A DNA stretch of 64,000 bases. Origin: Sulfuriferula plumbiphila (GTDB taxonomy: Bacteria; Pseudomonadota; Gammaproteobacteria; Burkholderiales; Sulfuriferulaceae). Position 1 is the stretch's first letter; each line of letters begins with the position of its first letter. The notes beneath the pieces were generated by a model, which saw only the letters and a program-made list of their open reading frames with translations, had not been told where the DNA came from and searched no databases. The stretch spans positions 3,288,585 through 3,352,584 of the forward strand of contig NZ_AP021884.1 in assembly GCF_009938015.1 (NCBI RefSeq), in the 5' to 3' direction. The position numbers were made by a program, and so were the translations under genes. This document shows positions 45,224 to 54,124 of this stretch, piece after piece.

Positions 45224-45299
45224 ATCCTCAGTCCCTCATGGCATCCTCAGTCCCTCATGGCATCCTCAGTCCCTCATGGCATCCTCAGTCCCTCATGGC
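45224..45299. repeat. Four tandem copies of a 19-base unit in the leader of the GGDEF gene
   Basis: The unit ATCCTCAGTCCCTCATGGC repeats four times without a mismatch (45224, 45243, 45262, 45281), ending 12 bases before the GGDEF start codon. Read on the sense (minus) strand each unit holds ATGAGGGACTGA, a three-codon frame, and a GAGG ribosome-binding-like stretch. The repeat number is likely to vary by slippage. Confidence 0.9.
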
Positions 45300-45796
45300 G
45301 GCTCGTGATTTTGTCAGTGGGTAAATTCCCATTTGCCTGTGGAAGATAAATCCGCCCTCTCTCAAGTGGGCACCTCGCTGGCTGGATGAGCAAGATATGC
45401 ACCAATTTAAAAAACGCTTAATAAACAATAAGGTTGCGCGGGGAACGGGATAAATCAGAAGGATCTGCATGCCACATTTGTCTCTTGTTTGAGACAACGA
45501 ATACCTATGGCCTTAAATTATTATCAAATTAAACAACAAGATATTTGGAATTTAATGTGTCACCAAATGGCAACGCGAAAAAACAATACAACTGCCGCAT
45601 ACCCCGGCAGCCTGCATTTTTTCCATAATTCTCACCTTGACAAGGCCGAGCCTGTTTACTAGATTGAACCGCAGGCTTCACTCAAATATACGCGCTGCGC
45701 CCGAATAGCGGTCACGCAGCGAAATGCGCGGATGCCAATTGGCATAGCTAGGCACCCGGTAACGGCGGGATCAAAAACAATGGCAAGGAGGTGGTT
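45300..45796. other. Intergenic region before sorA, with an inverted repeat at 45478-45497
   Basis: This roughly 500-base gap is AT-rich and holds no gene I can support. A short frame at 45507-45662 (51 codons) has no ribosome binding site and no recognisable product. TTGTCTC and GAGACAA form a perfect 7-base inverted repeat with spacer TTGTTT, about 300 bases before sorA; a regulator site is possible. Confidence 0.5.
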
Positions 45797-47041
45797 ATGC
45801 CCAACAGGCGCACGTTTCTGAAAAATCTCAGTAGCGGCTTGATGGTTATGGGCAGCGGCGTGCTGCTGCCGCGCCATGCGTGGGCAGATGCATTCTCCAT
45901 TTCCCCACCCACGCTCCCTGATGGCGATATGGCGGAATCCATCCTGGCCAGCCTGCCCGGCAAAAACCCCCTCATCAAACGTACCTACCGGGCGCCCAAC
46001 TACGAAACCCCGGTGGAATACTTCAACCAGATGTTCACCCCCAACGATAGCTTCTATGTGCGCTGGCACCTGTCCGGCATTCCGGACAAACTGAGTGCCA
46101 CCGACTGGCGCCTAAAAATTGGCGGAGACTCGGTCAATACACCCATCGAACTGACGCTGGATAACCTCCAAAACAACTACGAGCATGTGGAAATCGTCGC
46201 TCTCAACCAGTGTTCCGGTAACCGGCGAGGCTTCTTTCAGCCCCATGTGGCAGGTGTGGAATGGGGCTACGGTGCCATGGGCAACGCCCGCTGGACCGGC
46301 GTGCGGCTGAAGGACGTGCTGAACAAGGCCGGAATCAAGAAAGATGCGCTCGAAGTAACCCTCAATGGTGCCGAGGGCCCAGTGATTCCCCAGACCCCGG
46401 ACTTCATCAAGAGCCTGCCCCTGTGGAAAGCGCTGGATGAAAATACCATCCTGGCCTGGGAGATGAACGGCGAGCCGCTTCCCCATCTGAACGGCTTTCC
46501 GGTGCGGCTGGTAGTACCTGGATGGACGGGTACTTACTGGACAAAAATGATTACCGAGATCAATGTCATCAACAAGCCTTGGGACGGCTTCTGGATGCGC
46601 ATAGCGTACCGGATACCCATCGGAAAATTTGCGGGGATCGATCGCTTCGTGTCACAGGAACGCCCCACCGACACCATGACGCCCATTACCGAAATGGTGG
46701 TGAATTCACTGATGACCAATATCCGGAATGGCCAGCGCTTTCATTTGGGACAACCGGTAGAGGTTAAGGGCATCGCCTGGGATGCCGGACGTGGCATCCG
46801 GCTGGTGGAGGTGTCTACCGACGGCGGCTACACCTGGCGCGAGGCGACCTTGGGCAAGGATTATGGTAACTATTCCTGGCGCCAGTTCAGCTACGGTTTT
46901 CGTCCCACCAAAAAAGGCCGCTACGACATTCTCGCCCGAGCCACCAACCGGGCCGGCAGCACCCAAAACTTTGAACTCATTTGGAATCCGGCAGGTTATC
47001 ACCACAACGTAGTGCAAAAAGTGTCCGTGGACGTGGTCTAA
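45797..47041 (+). CDS. sorA: SorA, molybdopterin subunit of sulfite dehydrogenase
   Basis: A 414-residue sulfite oxidase-family enzyme that oxidises sulfite to sulfate in the periplasm. The N-terminus has a twin-arginine signal (NRRTFLKNLSSG). The molybdenum-ligating cysteine is Cys139 in IVALNQCSGNRRG. A Mo-co dimerisation domain occupies about 290-414 (GIRLVEVSTDGGYTWREA). The ATG at 45797 follows AAGGAGGTGGTT. sorB follows by 10 bases. This gene supports a sulfur-oxidising lifestyle. Confidence 0.96.
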   Translation: MPNRRTFLKNLSSGLMVMGSGVLLPRHAWADAFSISPPTLPDGDMAESILASLPGKNPLIKRTYRAPNYETPVEYFNQMFTPNDSFYVRWHLSGIPDKLSATDWRLKIGGDSVNTPIELTLDNLQNNYEHVEIVALNQCSGNRRGFFQPHVAGVEWGYGAMGNARWTGVRLKDVLNKAGIKKDALEVTLNGAEGPVIPQTPDFIKSLPLWKALDENTILAWEMNGEPLPHLNGFPVRLVVPGWTGTYWTKMITEINVINKPWDGFWMRIAYRIPIGKFAGIDRFVSQERPTDTMTPITEMVVNSLMTNIRNGQRFHLGQPVEVKGIAWDAGRGIRLVEVSTDGGYTWREATLGKDYGNYSWRQFSYGFRPTKKGRYDILARATNRAGSTQNFELIWNPAGYHHNVVQKVSVDVV

Positions 47042-47051
47042 GGAGACGGAA

Positions 47052-47339
47052 ATGCGAAACCTGATTCTATTTCTCAGCCTGGCACTGACGACCGCTAGCA
47101 CTTGGGCGGACGAAAGCCAGATCCAGCTCAAGCCAGGCGCCAACATGGGACTGGTCGCCAATAATTGCGCGGTGTGTCACAGCACCGACTATATTCAGAT
47201 GAACTCGGTATTCCTCGACCGCAAGGGCTGGGAGGGCGAGGTCAACAAAATGGTCAACGTTATGCACGCCCCAATCAACAGGGACGACATTCCAAAAATC
47301 GTGGACTACCTGGTCAAGTACTACGGGACTGGCAACTAG
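47052..47339 (+). CDS. sorB: SorB, cytochrome c subunit of sulfite dehydrogenase
   Basis: A 95-residue monoheme cytochrome c with a cleavable signal (MRNLILFLSLALTTASTWA) and the heme site CAVCH at residues 39-43. It takes electrons from SorA and passes them to the respiratory chain. AGGAGACGG precedes the ATG. A 213-base stretch without a gene follows. Confidence 0.95.
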   Translation: MRNLILFLSLALTTASTWADESQIQLKPGANMGLVANNCAVCHSTDYIQMNSVFLDRKGWEGEVNKMVNVMHAPINRDDIPKIVDYLVKYYGTGN

Positions 47340-47552
47340 ACATCGTCCCTTGGCTGCAGTTGACGCGCCCACGCGCCGCAAACGAAGGCAGGCGAAACCT
47401 GCCCAAACGGGTAAAGCGCTTGTCCAGGGAGAACCCCGGGCCACCAAAGAAAGCAACAGCTATTGAGATCGGTACCGACGCGAAAATAAATCTTTGGAAT
47501 CGCGATAAAGGGAGGATCGTCCGTGGCTCGCGCGGTTTTTAGCTGCCGCCGT

Positions 47553-48137
47553 TCAACGCCGCGGCTTCTGCCTGGGCTGATGCTCGCGGCAAATCATCCG
47601 CGTATCAGGCAAACTCAGTTTTTCCCCAGTCAACCCACAGCGGTAGCTGCGTGGGCCTTCATGCAGGTTGAGCTGACAGGTGTTGCACACGCCAAAGCTG
47701 CGGTTGCCTGCGCCGAGCTGCAGGGCGAGCAGCAATTCCTTGAGTACGGCAAGAGCGATTTTGCTGCGCTGCGGGGCGATGCAGGTGACAGCCTGTGTCC
47801 ACTCCGGCAGTAGCTGAATTGCTTTTAACAGTTGCGCGCCGGATTCGGTGAGCGCGAGGCGCACCAGGCGTTTGTCGCTGGCATCGCCCTGGCGCTCTAT
47901 CAACCCGCGCCGGTGTAGTAACATCAGGCTTTGCGACACCGTGCCTTTGGTAAGGCCGAGATATTCGGTTAGGGCTTGCGGGGTGTTGCTGTATCGGTTA
48001 GCAATGGAGAGGTAGATCAGCGCCTGCAGGTGCACGGGCTGCAGGCTATGCTGGCTGCCTGCGCCGCGTAGATTGACGCGTACCAGGTTGCCCAGGCGGT
48101 CGATCAGCTCGAAAAATTGTGCGGCGCTTTTGTCCAT
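47553..48137 (-). CDS. MarR family regulator with C-terminal cysteine cluster
   Basis: A 194-residue protein: residues 1-140 are a MarR winged helix (TEYLGLTKGTVSQSLMLLHRRGLIERQGDASDKRLVRLALTESG split over helix and wing). Unlike ordinary MarR proteins of about 145 residues, it has a tail with C151, C154, C167, C183 and H186 in the order CxxC, C, CxxH. Such a set can bind zinc or an iron-sulfur cluster. It is convergent with sorB and divergent from nothing nearby except cyaY, which lies 37 bases upstream on the same strand. Confidence 0.85.
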   Translation of the reverse strand: MDKSAAQFFELIDRLGNLVRVNLRGAGSQHSLQPVHLQALIYLSIANRYSNTPQALTEYLGLTKGTVSQSLMLLHRRGLIERQGDASDKRLVRLALTESGAQLLKAIQLLPEWTQAVTCIAPQRSKIALAVLKELLLALQLGAGNRSFGVCNTCQLNLHEGPRSYRCGLTGEKLSLPDTRMICREHQPRQKPRR

Positions 48138-48173
48138 GGCAGAATAGTATCGCCGCCATACTTCTTTTACAAA

Positions 48174-48491
48174 TTAATCAAAGCGGATATCACCACCGCC
48201 TTGCTGGGCGATCAGGCTGGTGAGCGTCTGCATCAACTCGCTACCGTCACGGGTATTGCGCCAGGCATTGTCCTGCCAGCGGTAGTGAAAGCCGCCCGAT
48301 TTGGCGGCAACCCAGATTTCCTGGTTTGCTCCCTGGCGGTTGATAATGATTTTGCTGCCGTTGTCGAATTCGATTTCCAGCACACCACCGGCGGCCAGTT
48401 CGTAATCCAGGTCGTTACCCGCATGCTCCAGTACTGATTCGATATGGGCAAAGGCGGCGTCGGCCAGCTGACGGTATTCAGTTTCGGTCAT
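48174..48491 (-). CDS. cyaY: CyaY, frataxin-like iron-sulfur assembly regulator
   Basis: A 105-residue frataxin with the acidic first helix (MTETEYRQLADAAFAHIESVLEHA) and the beta sheet core (GGVLEIEFDNGSKIIINRQ, EIWVAAKSGGFHYRW). The longer frame adds 20 unrelated residues, so I start at 48491. It is divergent from lptM-lysA, the usual order in Proteobacteria. Confidence 0.95.
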   Translation of the reverse strand: MTETEYRQLADAAFAHIESVLEHAGNDLDYELAAGGVLEIEFDNGSKIIINRQGANQEIWVAAKSGGFHYRWQDNAWRNTRDGSELMQTLTSLIAQQGGGDIRFD

Positions 48492-48549
48492 GGTAAAATG
48501 CGCTACGTAAATTATGAACAGGCGTTCCCGCCCACCTTGAAAGGCTCCC

Positions 48550-48675
48550 ATGCCTCACCGCACCTTATCCTATTGCGCGGCCTGTTTGTTGCTGCTGATG
48601 CTGTCAGCGTGCGGCACTAAAGGCGCTTTATATCTTCCCGAAAAACCTGCGCCTGCGCAACCCGCCGCTAAATGA
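48550..48675 (+). CDS. lptM: Small lipoprotein (LptM/YifL family)
   Basis: A 41-residue lipoprotein: MPHRTLSYCAACLLLLMLSA is the signal, LSAC the lipobox, then GTKGALYLPEKPAPAQPAAK. Such short proteins stabilise the LptDE lipopolysaccharide translocon. Its TGA overlaps the lysA ATG (ATGA), which is the conserved arrangement. It is easily missed because of its size. Confidence 0.88.
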   Translation: MPHRTLSYCAACLLLLMLSACGTKGALYLPEKPAPAQPAAK

Positions 48676-49922
48676 ACCCTCTCTCGCTGCAACACAATCA
48701 TCTCCATATTGAGTCCGCTGACCTGGTAGCCATTGCCGATACCTACGCCACACCCTGTTATGTGTATTCACACACGGCGCTGACACAGGCATTCCAGGCT
48801 TTCGACCAGGCGCTGCATGGCCGCAACCATCTGATCTGCTATGCGATGAAGGCCAATTCCAATCTCGCCATTCTGCGCCTGTTTGCCAGTCTGGGGGCCG
48901 GATTTGATATTGTCTCGGGAGGAGAACTGCAGCGCGTCCTGGCAGCGGGAGGCGATCCTGGCAAGGTGGTATTTTCCGGCGTGGGCAAGACGACGGCTGA
49001 AATGCGTCTGGCGCTGGACTGCGGGATTCTGTGTTTCAACGTGGAATCCGAAGCCGAGTTGCACCGCCTCAATGAGACAGCCGGCCAGATGGGCAAGATT
49101 GCACCTGTAAGTTTGCGCGTCAATCCGGACGTGGATGCCAATACCCACCCGTATATTTCCACCGGTCTCAAAGGCAGCAAGTTTGGCGTGGCGCACGAAG
49201 ATGCGCTGCGTCTGTATCGATTGGCAGCATCATTGCCGCACTTGAAAATCGAAGGCATTGATTGCCATATTGGCTCCCAGCTCACCGAAACGCGCCCGTT
49301 TGCAGATGCCCTGGATCGTGTGCTGACGCTGGTGGATGCACTGGAAGCGGAAGGTATTGTGCTGCATCACCTCGACCTCGGCGGCGGTCTCGGCATCCGC
49401 TATCAGGATGAAACGCCGCCGCCAGTAGCCGAATATATCAGTGCTCTGCTCGTCAAGCTGCAAGGCCGTGCACACACCATTCTGCTGGAACCGGGGCGCG
49501 CATTGGTCGGCAATGGCGGTTTGCTGTTGACGCGCGTGGAATACATCAAGCGCGGCACAGAAAAAAACTTCGCCATTGTCGATGCGGCAATGAACGACCT
49601 GATGCGCCCTGCCCTATATGACGCGCACCATGACATCGTGCCAGTCGTGCCGCGTGCAGGTAACGGCGAGGTGTACGAGATTGTCGGCCCGGTGTGCGAG
49701 AGCGGCGATTTCCTCGGCCATGAGCGCCGTCTCGATCTGCGCCAGGGCGACCTGCTCGCCATCCTTTCCGCCGGAGCTTATGGCATGTCGATGAGCTCCA
49801 ACTACAATACACGAGCGCGGGCCGCCGAGGTTATGGTCAGGGGACAAGACAGCTTTCTGATCCGCGAACGCGAACCAATCGAACATTTGTTTGCGCTGGA
49901 ACACACCTTACCCAGATTGTAG
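48672..49922 (+). CDS. lysA: Diaminopimelate decarboxylase
   Basis: A 416-residue fold III pyridoxal-phosphate enzyme, the last step of lysine synthesis. It shows the PLP lysine in CYAMKANSN, the HIGSQ segment, GGGLGIRY and a late ESGDF motif containing the catalytic site. Start and stop are in the expected place. It is translationally coupled to lptM. Confidence 0.97.
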   Translation: MNPLSLQHNHLHIESADLVAIADTYATPCYVYSHTALTQAFQAFDQALHGRNHLICYAMKANSNLAILRLFASLGAGFDIVSGGELQRVLAAGGDPGKVVFSGVGKTTAEMRLALDCGILCFNVESEAELHRLNETAGQMGKIAPVSLRVNPDVDANTHPYISTGLKGSKFGVAHEDALRLYRLAASLPHLKIEGIDCHIGSQLTETRPFADALDRVLTLVDALEAEGIVLHHLDLGGGLGIRYQDETPPPVAEYISALLVKLQGRAHTILLEPGRALVGNGGLLLTRVEYIKRGTEKNFAIVDAAMNDLMRPALYDAHHDIVPVVPRAGNGEVYEIVGPVCESGDFLGHERRLDLRQGDLLAILSAGAYGMSMSSNYNTRARAAEVMVRGQDSFLIREREPIEHLFALEHTLPRL

Positions 49923-50182
49923 CGAACCGATATTGTTTTGATTCGATACAATATTCACAAAAAATATTTTCAAAATCTGCTCCCCATATTGCGCATTTAA
50001 AAAAAATCTGTTCTAGAATTAGCGGCACCAAGCGGAGAAGCGCGATCATCAACCCTTTGCAGTGTTTTTTTCGGGAGTTGAGAGCCGGATAAATCGTAGA
50101 TGCCCAACGTCTTGGAAGTGCATTTGCAAAACTCTGCACGAAGTGGCAACTCAGTTGTTTAACTTTTAGAGGAGATATAGTG

Positions 50183-50683
50183 ATGGCAACAACTGCAAAG
50201 AGCAGTACCAAACCCGCAGCCAAGAAGGCAGCACCCGCCAAAGCGGCAGCAAAGCCAGTGGCGAAAAAGGCAGCCGCCAAACCAGCTGCGAAAGCAGCCG
50301 TCAAGGCAGCGACAAAACCGGCGGTAAAAAAAATTGCGGCCAAACCTGCGGCTAGCAAAGCAGTGGCAAAGCCGGTTGTGAAAAAGGCAGCAGCAAAGCC
50401 GGCAGCAAAAGCAAAGGCCCCCGTCAAACCAGTGGCAAAGAAACCAGCTGCCAAGCCGGCAGTGAAAAAAGCCGCGGCAAAACCCGTTACGAAAGCGGCC
50501 GCGAGCAAAACTGCAGCCAAACCTGCGGCGAAAAAACCGCTGGCAAAGGCCGCAGCGAAGCCCGCTGCAAAGGCTGCGGCAAAACCTGCCGCGAAAAAAG
50601 TCGTCGCCAAGAAGCCTGTGGTCAAAGCCGCCACGGCGATGGCACCCATGGCACCGAAACCGCTCGGCCCCACGGGTTCCTGA
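50183..50683 (+). CDS. Histone H1-like lysine/alanine/proline-rich protein
   Basis: A 166-residue protein made of imperfect KPAAKKAAAKPA-type repeats, with a polar C-terminal end (TAMAPMAPKPLGPTGS). It resembles eukaryotic H1 tails and bacterial AlgP/HctB-type nucleoid proteins, and so should bind DNA non-specifically. GAGGAGATATAGTG precedes the ATG. The 260-base gap upstream has an AT-rich promoter-like stretch. A strong terminator follows. Confidence 0.85.
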   Translation: MATTAKSSTKPAAKKAAPAKAAAKPVAKKAAAKPAAKAAVKAATKPAVKKIAAKPAASKAVAKPVVKKAAAKPAAKAKAPVKPVAKKPAAKPAVKKAAAKPVTKAAASKTAAKPAAKKPLAKAAAKPAAKAAAKPAAKKVVAKKPVVKAATAMAPMAPKPLGPTGS

Positions 50684-50701
50684 GCCCAGCAGCAAAAAAC
50701 G

Positions 50702-50730
50702 GGCGGGGATTTTTTCCCCGCCTTTCTTTA
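50702..50730 (+). terminator. Rho-independent terminator after the H1-like gene
   Basis: GGCGGGGA and TCCCCGCC form an 8-base stem with a T5 loop, followed by TTTCTTTATT. Read from the other strand it has only a weak T tract, so it serves mainly the plus-strand gene, though it also overlaps the end of msrQ. Confidence 0.85.
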
Positions 50731-51378
50731 TTCTAGCTCCGCCTTATGTCCTGGCATGACCACCGGTATGCCGACCCGTGCTTTAAATATCAGCCGGATT
50801 CCCAACAATGCCGCCAGTACCAGTGCATATATCAGCGGCTGGGTAATGTCTTTTTTCACCAGCCACCAGTAATGCACAACCCCAAGCACTGCTATCGTGT
50901 ATACCAGACGATGCAGTCTTTGCCAGTTTCTCCCGCCCAGCCGTTTCATCATGGCAGTGGTAGACGTTGCTGCGAGCGGAATCAACAACACAAAGGCGAG
51001 GAATCCCACCGTGATGAACGGCCGCTTGATTACATCCTTCACAACCGCCTGCATGTCGAAAAACTGATCCAGCCAGATGTAAGTAGTGAAATGCAGACAG
51101 GCGTAAAAAAAGGCAAACAGGCCCAGCATCCGGCGCAGCCGGATTAGCCAGTTCCAGCCGGAAAATTTACGTAGCGGCGTGATGGCAAGCGTGACCAGCA
51201 GACCGATTAGCGTCCAGGTTCCGGTAGCGTAGGTGATGAATTCTATCGGATTGGCACCCAGCCCATCATTGATCCCCAGCCATACCAGCCGCGCCAGCGG
51301 GACAAGCGCAGCAACAAACAACGCCGCCTTGGCGATACCAGTCTGCCGCAGCGAAAGGCTGTGCAATGCGTTCCACAT
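50728..51378 (-). CDS. msrQ: MsrQ, heme-binding membrane subunit of periplasmic methionine sulfoxide reductase
   Basis: A 216-residue, six-helix protein of the ferric reductase-like family. It transfers electrons from the quinone pool to MsrP. Conserved histidines are seen in FAFFYACLHFTTYIWLD and LHRLVYTIAVLGVVHYWWL. The start at 51378 (MWNALHSLSL) is chosen because the longer frame reads into msrP in the wrong frame. It follows msrP by 13 bases. Confidence 0.92.
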   Translation of the reverse strand: MWNALHSLSLRQTGIAKAALFVAALVPLARLVWLGINDGLGANPIEFITYATGTWTLIGLLVTLAITPLRKFSGWNWLIRLRRMLGLFAFFYACLHFTTYIWLDQFFDMQAVVKDVIKRPFITVGFLAFVLLIPLAATSTTAMMKRLGGRNWQRLHRLVYTIAVLGVVHYWWLVKKDITQPLIYALVLAALLGIRLIFKARVGIPVVMPGHKAELE

Positions 51379-51391
51379 ACAGCCGCACTTC

Positions 51392-52324
51392 CTAAAAATT
51401 CTTGCGTAAATCCATGCCCTGATACAGCTGGGCAACCTGGTCACCGTAGCCATTGAACATTTCGGTCTTGCGCTTGAAAAATTCGCCGATGCGGCGCTCC
51501 CTGGCCTGACTCCAGCGCGGATGATCCACCTGCGGATTGACGTTGGAATAGAACCCGTATTCACTGGGTGCCGCACGTCCCCAGGCAGTTTTCGGCTGCT
51601 GTTCGACGAAGCGGATGCGTACAATGGACTTGGCGCTTTTGAAACCATATTTCCACGGCACGACCACGCGTATCGGCGCGCCATTCTGACTGGGCAGGGT
51701 TTGCCCATACAGGCCCACAGCAAGAATGGTCAGCGGGTGCATGGCTTCATCCAGACGCAAGCCTTCGGTGTACGGCCAGTCCAGCACACCGGAACGCTGG
51801 CCGGGCATCTGCGCCGGGTCGTGCAGGGTGGTGAACTCGACATATCTGGCGTTGCCGGTAGGTTCCACCTGACGAATCAGGCTGGCCAGCGGGAAGCCTT
51901 CCCAGGGGATCACCATGGACCACCCCTCTACACAGCGCAGGCGGTAGATACGCTCCTCAACCGGAAATGCCTTTAGCAGGGCATCGATGTCCCATACCCT
52001 GGGGCGCTTGACCGCACCTTCCACCGAAACTGTCCACGGCCGCGTGCGCAGGGTATGGGCATTTTCAGCAGGGTCGGATTTATCCGTGCCGAATTCGTAA
52101 TAGTTGTTGTAAGTGGTGACATCCTTGTACGGCGTTTCTTCCTCGCTGGTGCTGTAGCGGCTTTTCACCATGCCAGTCAGTCGGGTGGTGGCTTGTGCCA
52201 TGCCGGGCAGCAATAGTCCGGCCGCCAGGGCCGATCCGGCGCGCATGAAATCACGGCGTTGCAGATAAATTTCTTGCGGCGTAACGTCTGCGGTTTGCAA
52301 TTCGCCGGGCTTCTTGATCAACAT
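51392..52324 (-). CDS. msrP: MsrP, molybdopterin methionine sulfoxide reductase
   Basis: A 310-residue periplasmic enzyme of the sulfite oxidase family (formerly YedY) that repairs oxidised methionine in envelope proteins. It has a twin-arginine signal ([15 protein letters not shown]) and the molybdenum cysteine in [27 protein letters not shown] precedes the ATG. It is co-transcribed with msrQ. Confidence 0.96.
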   Translation of the reverse strand: MLIKKPGELQTADVTPQEIYLQRRDFMRAGSALAAGLLLPGMAQATTRLTGMVKSRYSTSEEETPYKDVTTYNNYYEFGTDKSDPAENAHTLRTRPWTVSVEGAVKRPRVWDIDALLKAFPVEERIYRLRCVEGWSMVIPWEGFPLASLIRQVEPTGNARYVEFTTLHDPAQMPGQRSGVLDWPYTEGLRLDEAMHPLTILAVGLYGQTLPSQNGAPIRVVVPWKYGFKSAKSIVRIRFVEQQPKTAWGRAAPSEYGFYSNVNPQVDHPRWSQARERRIGEFFKRKTEMFNGYGDQVAQLYQGMDLRKNF

Positions 52325-52485
52325 AGGATATTCCTCGCACTGGGGATGGCATGGCTCGTCACTTCAATAAGATAGTTTGCCGCGTTGTGAGTTCACTGCA
52401 TTAACCGTCAACGTAGCCAACCATTACCCTGCTTGGTCGCAGTTCCCGGCAAAACCTTACAGTGTGCTCCAGTTTATTTAGCATT

Positions 52486-53050
52486 CTATGCGAGCTGCTG
52501 TTTGCGTATACGCAATTCTGCCGGCGTTGAAACATTGCTGGTTTCTTCCAGCGGAATCGGTTCGCTGACGCCATACCCCTGTGCGTAGCCCACGCCAATT
52601 TCACGCAGTTTCTCCAAGATCGCGGTACTTTCGGCGTATTCCGCCACGGTCTGGATTCCCATCATGCTGACCACTCGTGTGATTGCCTCGGTCATCGCCA
52701 GGCTGACTTTGTCGTTGAGGATATTTTTCACAAACTCGCCGTCGATTTTCACACAGTCCACCGGCAAGTTCCTGGGATAGAAAAACGAGCTCATGCCCAT
52801 GCCAAAATCGTCCCCGCCCAGCCGCGCCAACGTTTCATCTGAGTGCAGCAGCGATTTGAGCAGCTCAGTCACCTGCGCAGCAATTCATCCCCCGCAGCGT
52901 GACAGCAGGTATCGTTTATCACCTTGAACTGATCCAGATGCAGGGTATTCCGTTGTCTCACCCTGCAGCAACACCAGCGCAGCTGCGACACGATTGTCCC
53001 AGTCCTGCACCGGCGCTACGCAATGCCCTCCATTGCGTCAGTGCGTAGCA
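52486..53050 (-). pseudogene. Decayed GGDEF-EAL protein gene
   Basis: On the minus strand 52940-52873 reads LDQFKVINDTCCHAAGDELLRR, the middle of a GGDEF domain, then meets a stop after a one-base deletion. In the next frame (52872-52486, 128 codons) TELLKSLLHSDETLARLGGDDFGMGMSSF fuses the GGDEF motif directly to the EAL motif DDFGxGxSSF, followed by a normal EAL end (LPVDCVKIDGEFV, VAEYAESTAILEKLREIGVGYAQGYG). The region between the two motifs, including the EAL catalytic start, is deleted. No activity is expected. Confidence 0.75.
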
Positions 53051-53248
53051 GCATGGCACTTGCGCCTGTGAGAACCTGAATTAAACGTCAGCTTCTCAAC
53101 GGCGTTGTCGATTTTCCGTGTAAATTCCTCCCCCATCTGCTGTCATCACCGCGTCAGGTACCCCTGTTTTAATGGTTGTTGTCCCCGGCCCATGCATGGC
53201 ACGCATCATGCGACAGAGGGGTAAACTTATTGAGCAGGAGACAGCATC

Positions 53249-53512
53249 GTGATAGCACTGGACAGCAGGCAAGCGGTTATCGTCAGCGTATCCGAGCAGC
53301 CGACCGGCGAAGATCGCGTGGTCATCACCCTGACTCCGGACAACTGCGTTTTGGCACTCACGGCGCAACAGGCGCGCGCGCTGTCCACGCAGATCATTCA
53401 GGCCGTGCAGCGAGTGGAAGTCAAAACCAGTCTCGCCCAGCCCAGACAGGCAATGCATCGCACCCAGAACCATCCCACCAAAAATCCGGGCAATACCCTG
53501 CTGGTCAAATAG
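53249..53512 (+). CDS. Small hypothetical protein
   Basis: I do not recognise this 87-residue protein. It starts with GTG behind GCAGGAG. The first 60 residues look like a small alpha/beta fold (AVIVSVSEQPTGEDRVVITLTPDNCVLALTAQQARAL), the rest is polar (HRTQNHPTKNPGN). It stands alone between the GGDEF-EAL remnant and a thioredoxin gene. Codon usage looks coding. Confidence 0.6.
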   Translation: MIALDSRQAVIVSVSEQPTGEDRVVITLTPDNCVLALTAQQARALSTQIIQAVQRVEVKTSLAQPRQAMHRTQNHPTKNPGNTLLVK

Positions 53513-53622
53513 CCGGCACACTGTGACGAGAACAGCACGAACATGCTAAGATTTGACGGAACGTGTTGCATGGGCTTGCCGTAGCAATTGCGCTTTATCT
53601 TTCACCGCCGTTTGGAGCTCGC

Positions 53623-53994
53623 ATGGCCACCCTCGACCTTACCCAGGAAAACTTCGAATCCACCGTCCTGGAAAACGATTTCGTCATTGTTGATTTCTGG
53701 GCGCCCTGGTGCGGCCCCTGCCGTGCCTTCGCGCCGATCTACGATCAGGTTTCGGAAAATCACCTCGATATCATCTTCGCCAAAGTGAATACCGAAGCCG
53801 AGCAGGCAATCGCAGGCAGTTTCCAGATTCGCTCCATTCCAACCTTGATGGTGTTCCGCGAAAAAGTCATCATCTACTCGCAACCCGGCTCCCTGCCCGC
53901 TTCTGCGCTGGAAGACCTGATAGTCAAAGTACGTGAACTGGACATGGCGCAGGTACACAAGGAAATCGCCGAGGAACAAGCCGGCCATGCCTGA
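53623..53994 (+). CDS. Thioredoxin
   Basis: A 123-residue thioredoxin with active site WCGPC (Cys30, Cys33) and the cis-proline segment RSIPTLMVF. It has a C-terminal extension of about 15 residues rich in acidic and basic groups. The start MATLDLTQ at 53623 follows TGGAGCTCGC; the longer frame adds a hydrophobic stretch without homology. It stands alone. Confidence 0.9.
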   Translation: MATLDLTQENFESTVLENDFVIVDFWAPWCGPCRAFAPIYDQVSENHLDIIFAKVNTEAEQAIAGSFQIRSIPTLMVFREKVIIYSQPGSLPASALEDLIVKVRELDMAQVHKEIAEEQAGHA

Positions 53995-54124
53995 GCCGTC
54001 ATAATTTGAAATGGGTCACGGGGTCACTGAACAGGCTTTTTCAGTGGGTCTCCCTGAGTCCTGCAGCACCCTGTCTTTCCTGCTGCATCGCAGCTGAACA
54101 GATTTTCTCTGCGCTGTAACCAGA

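Noticed and set aside
45507-45662. A 51-codon frame before sorA
   Set aside because: No ribosome binding site, AT-rich composition and no recognisable feature; more likely noncoding leader DNA.
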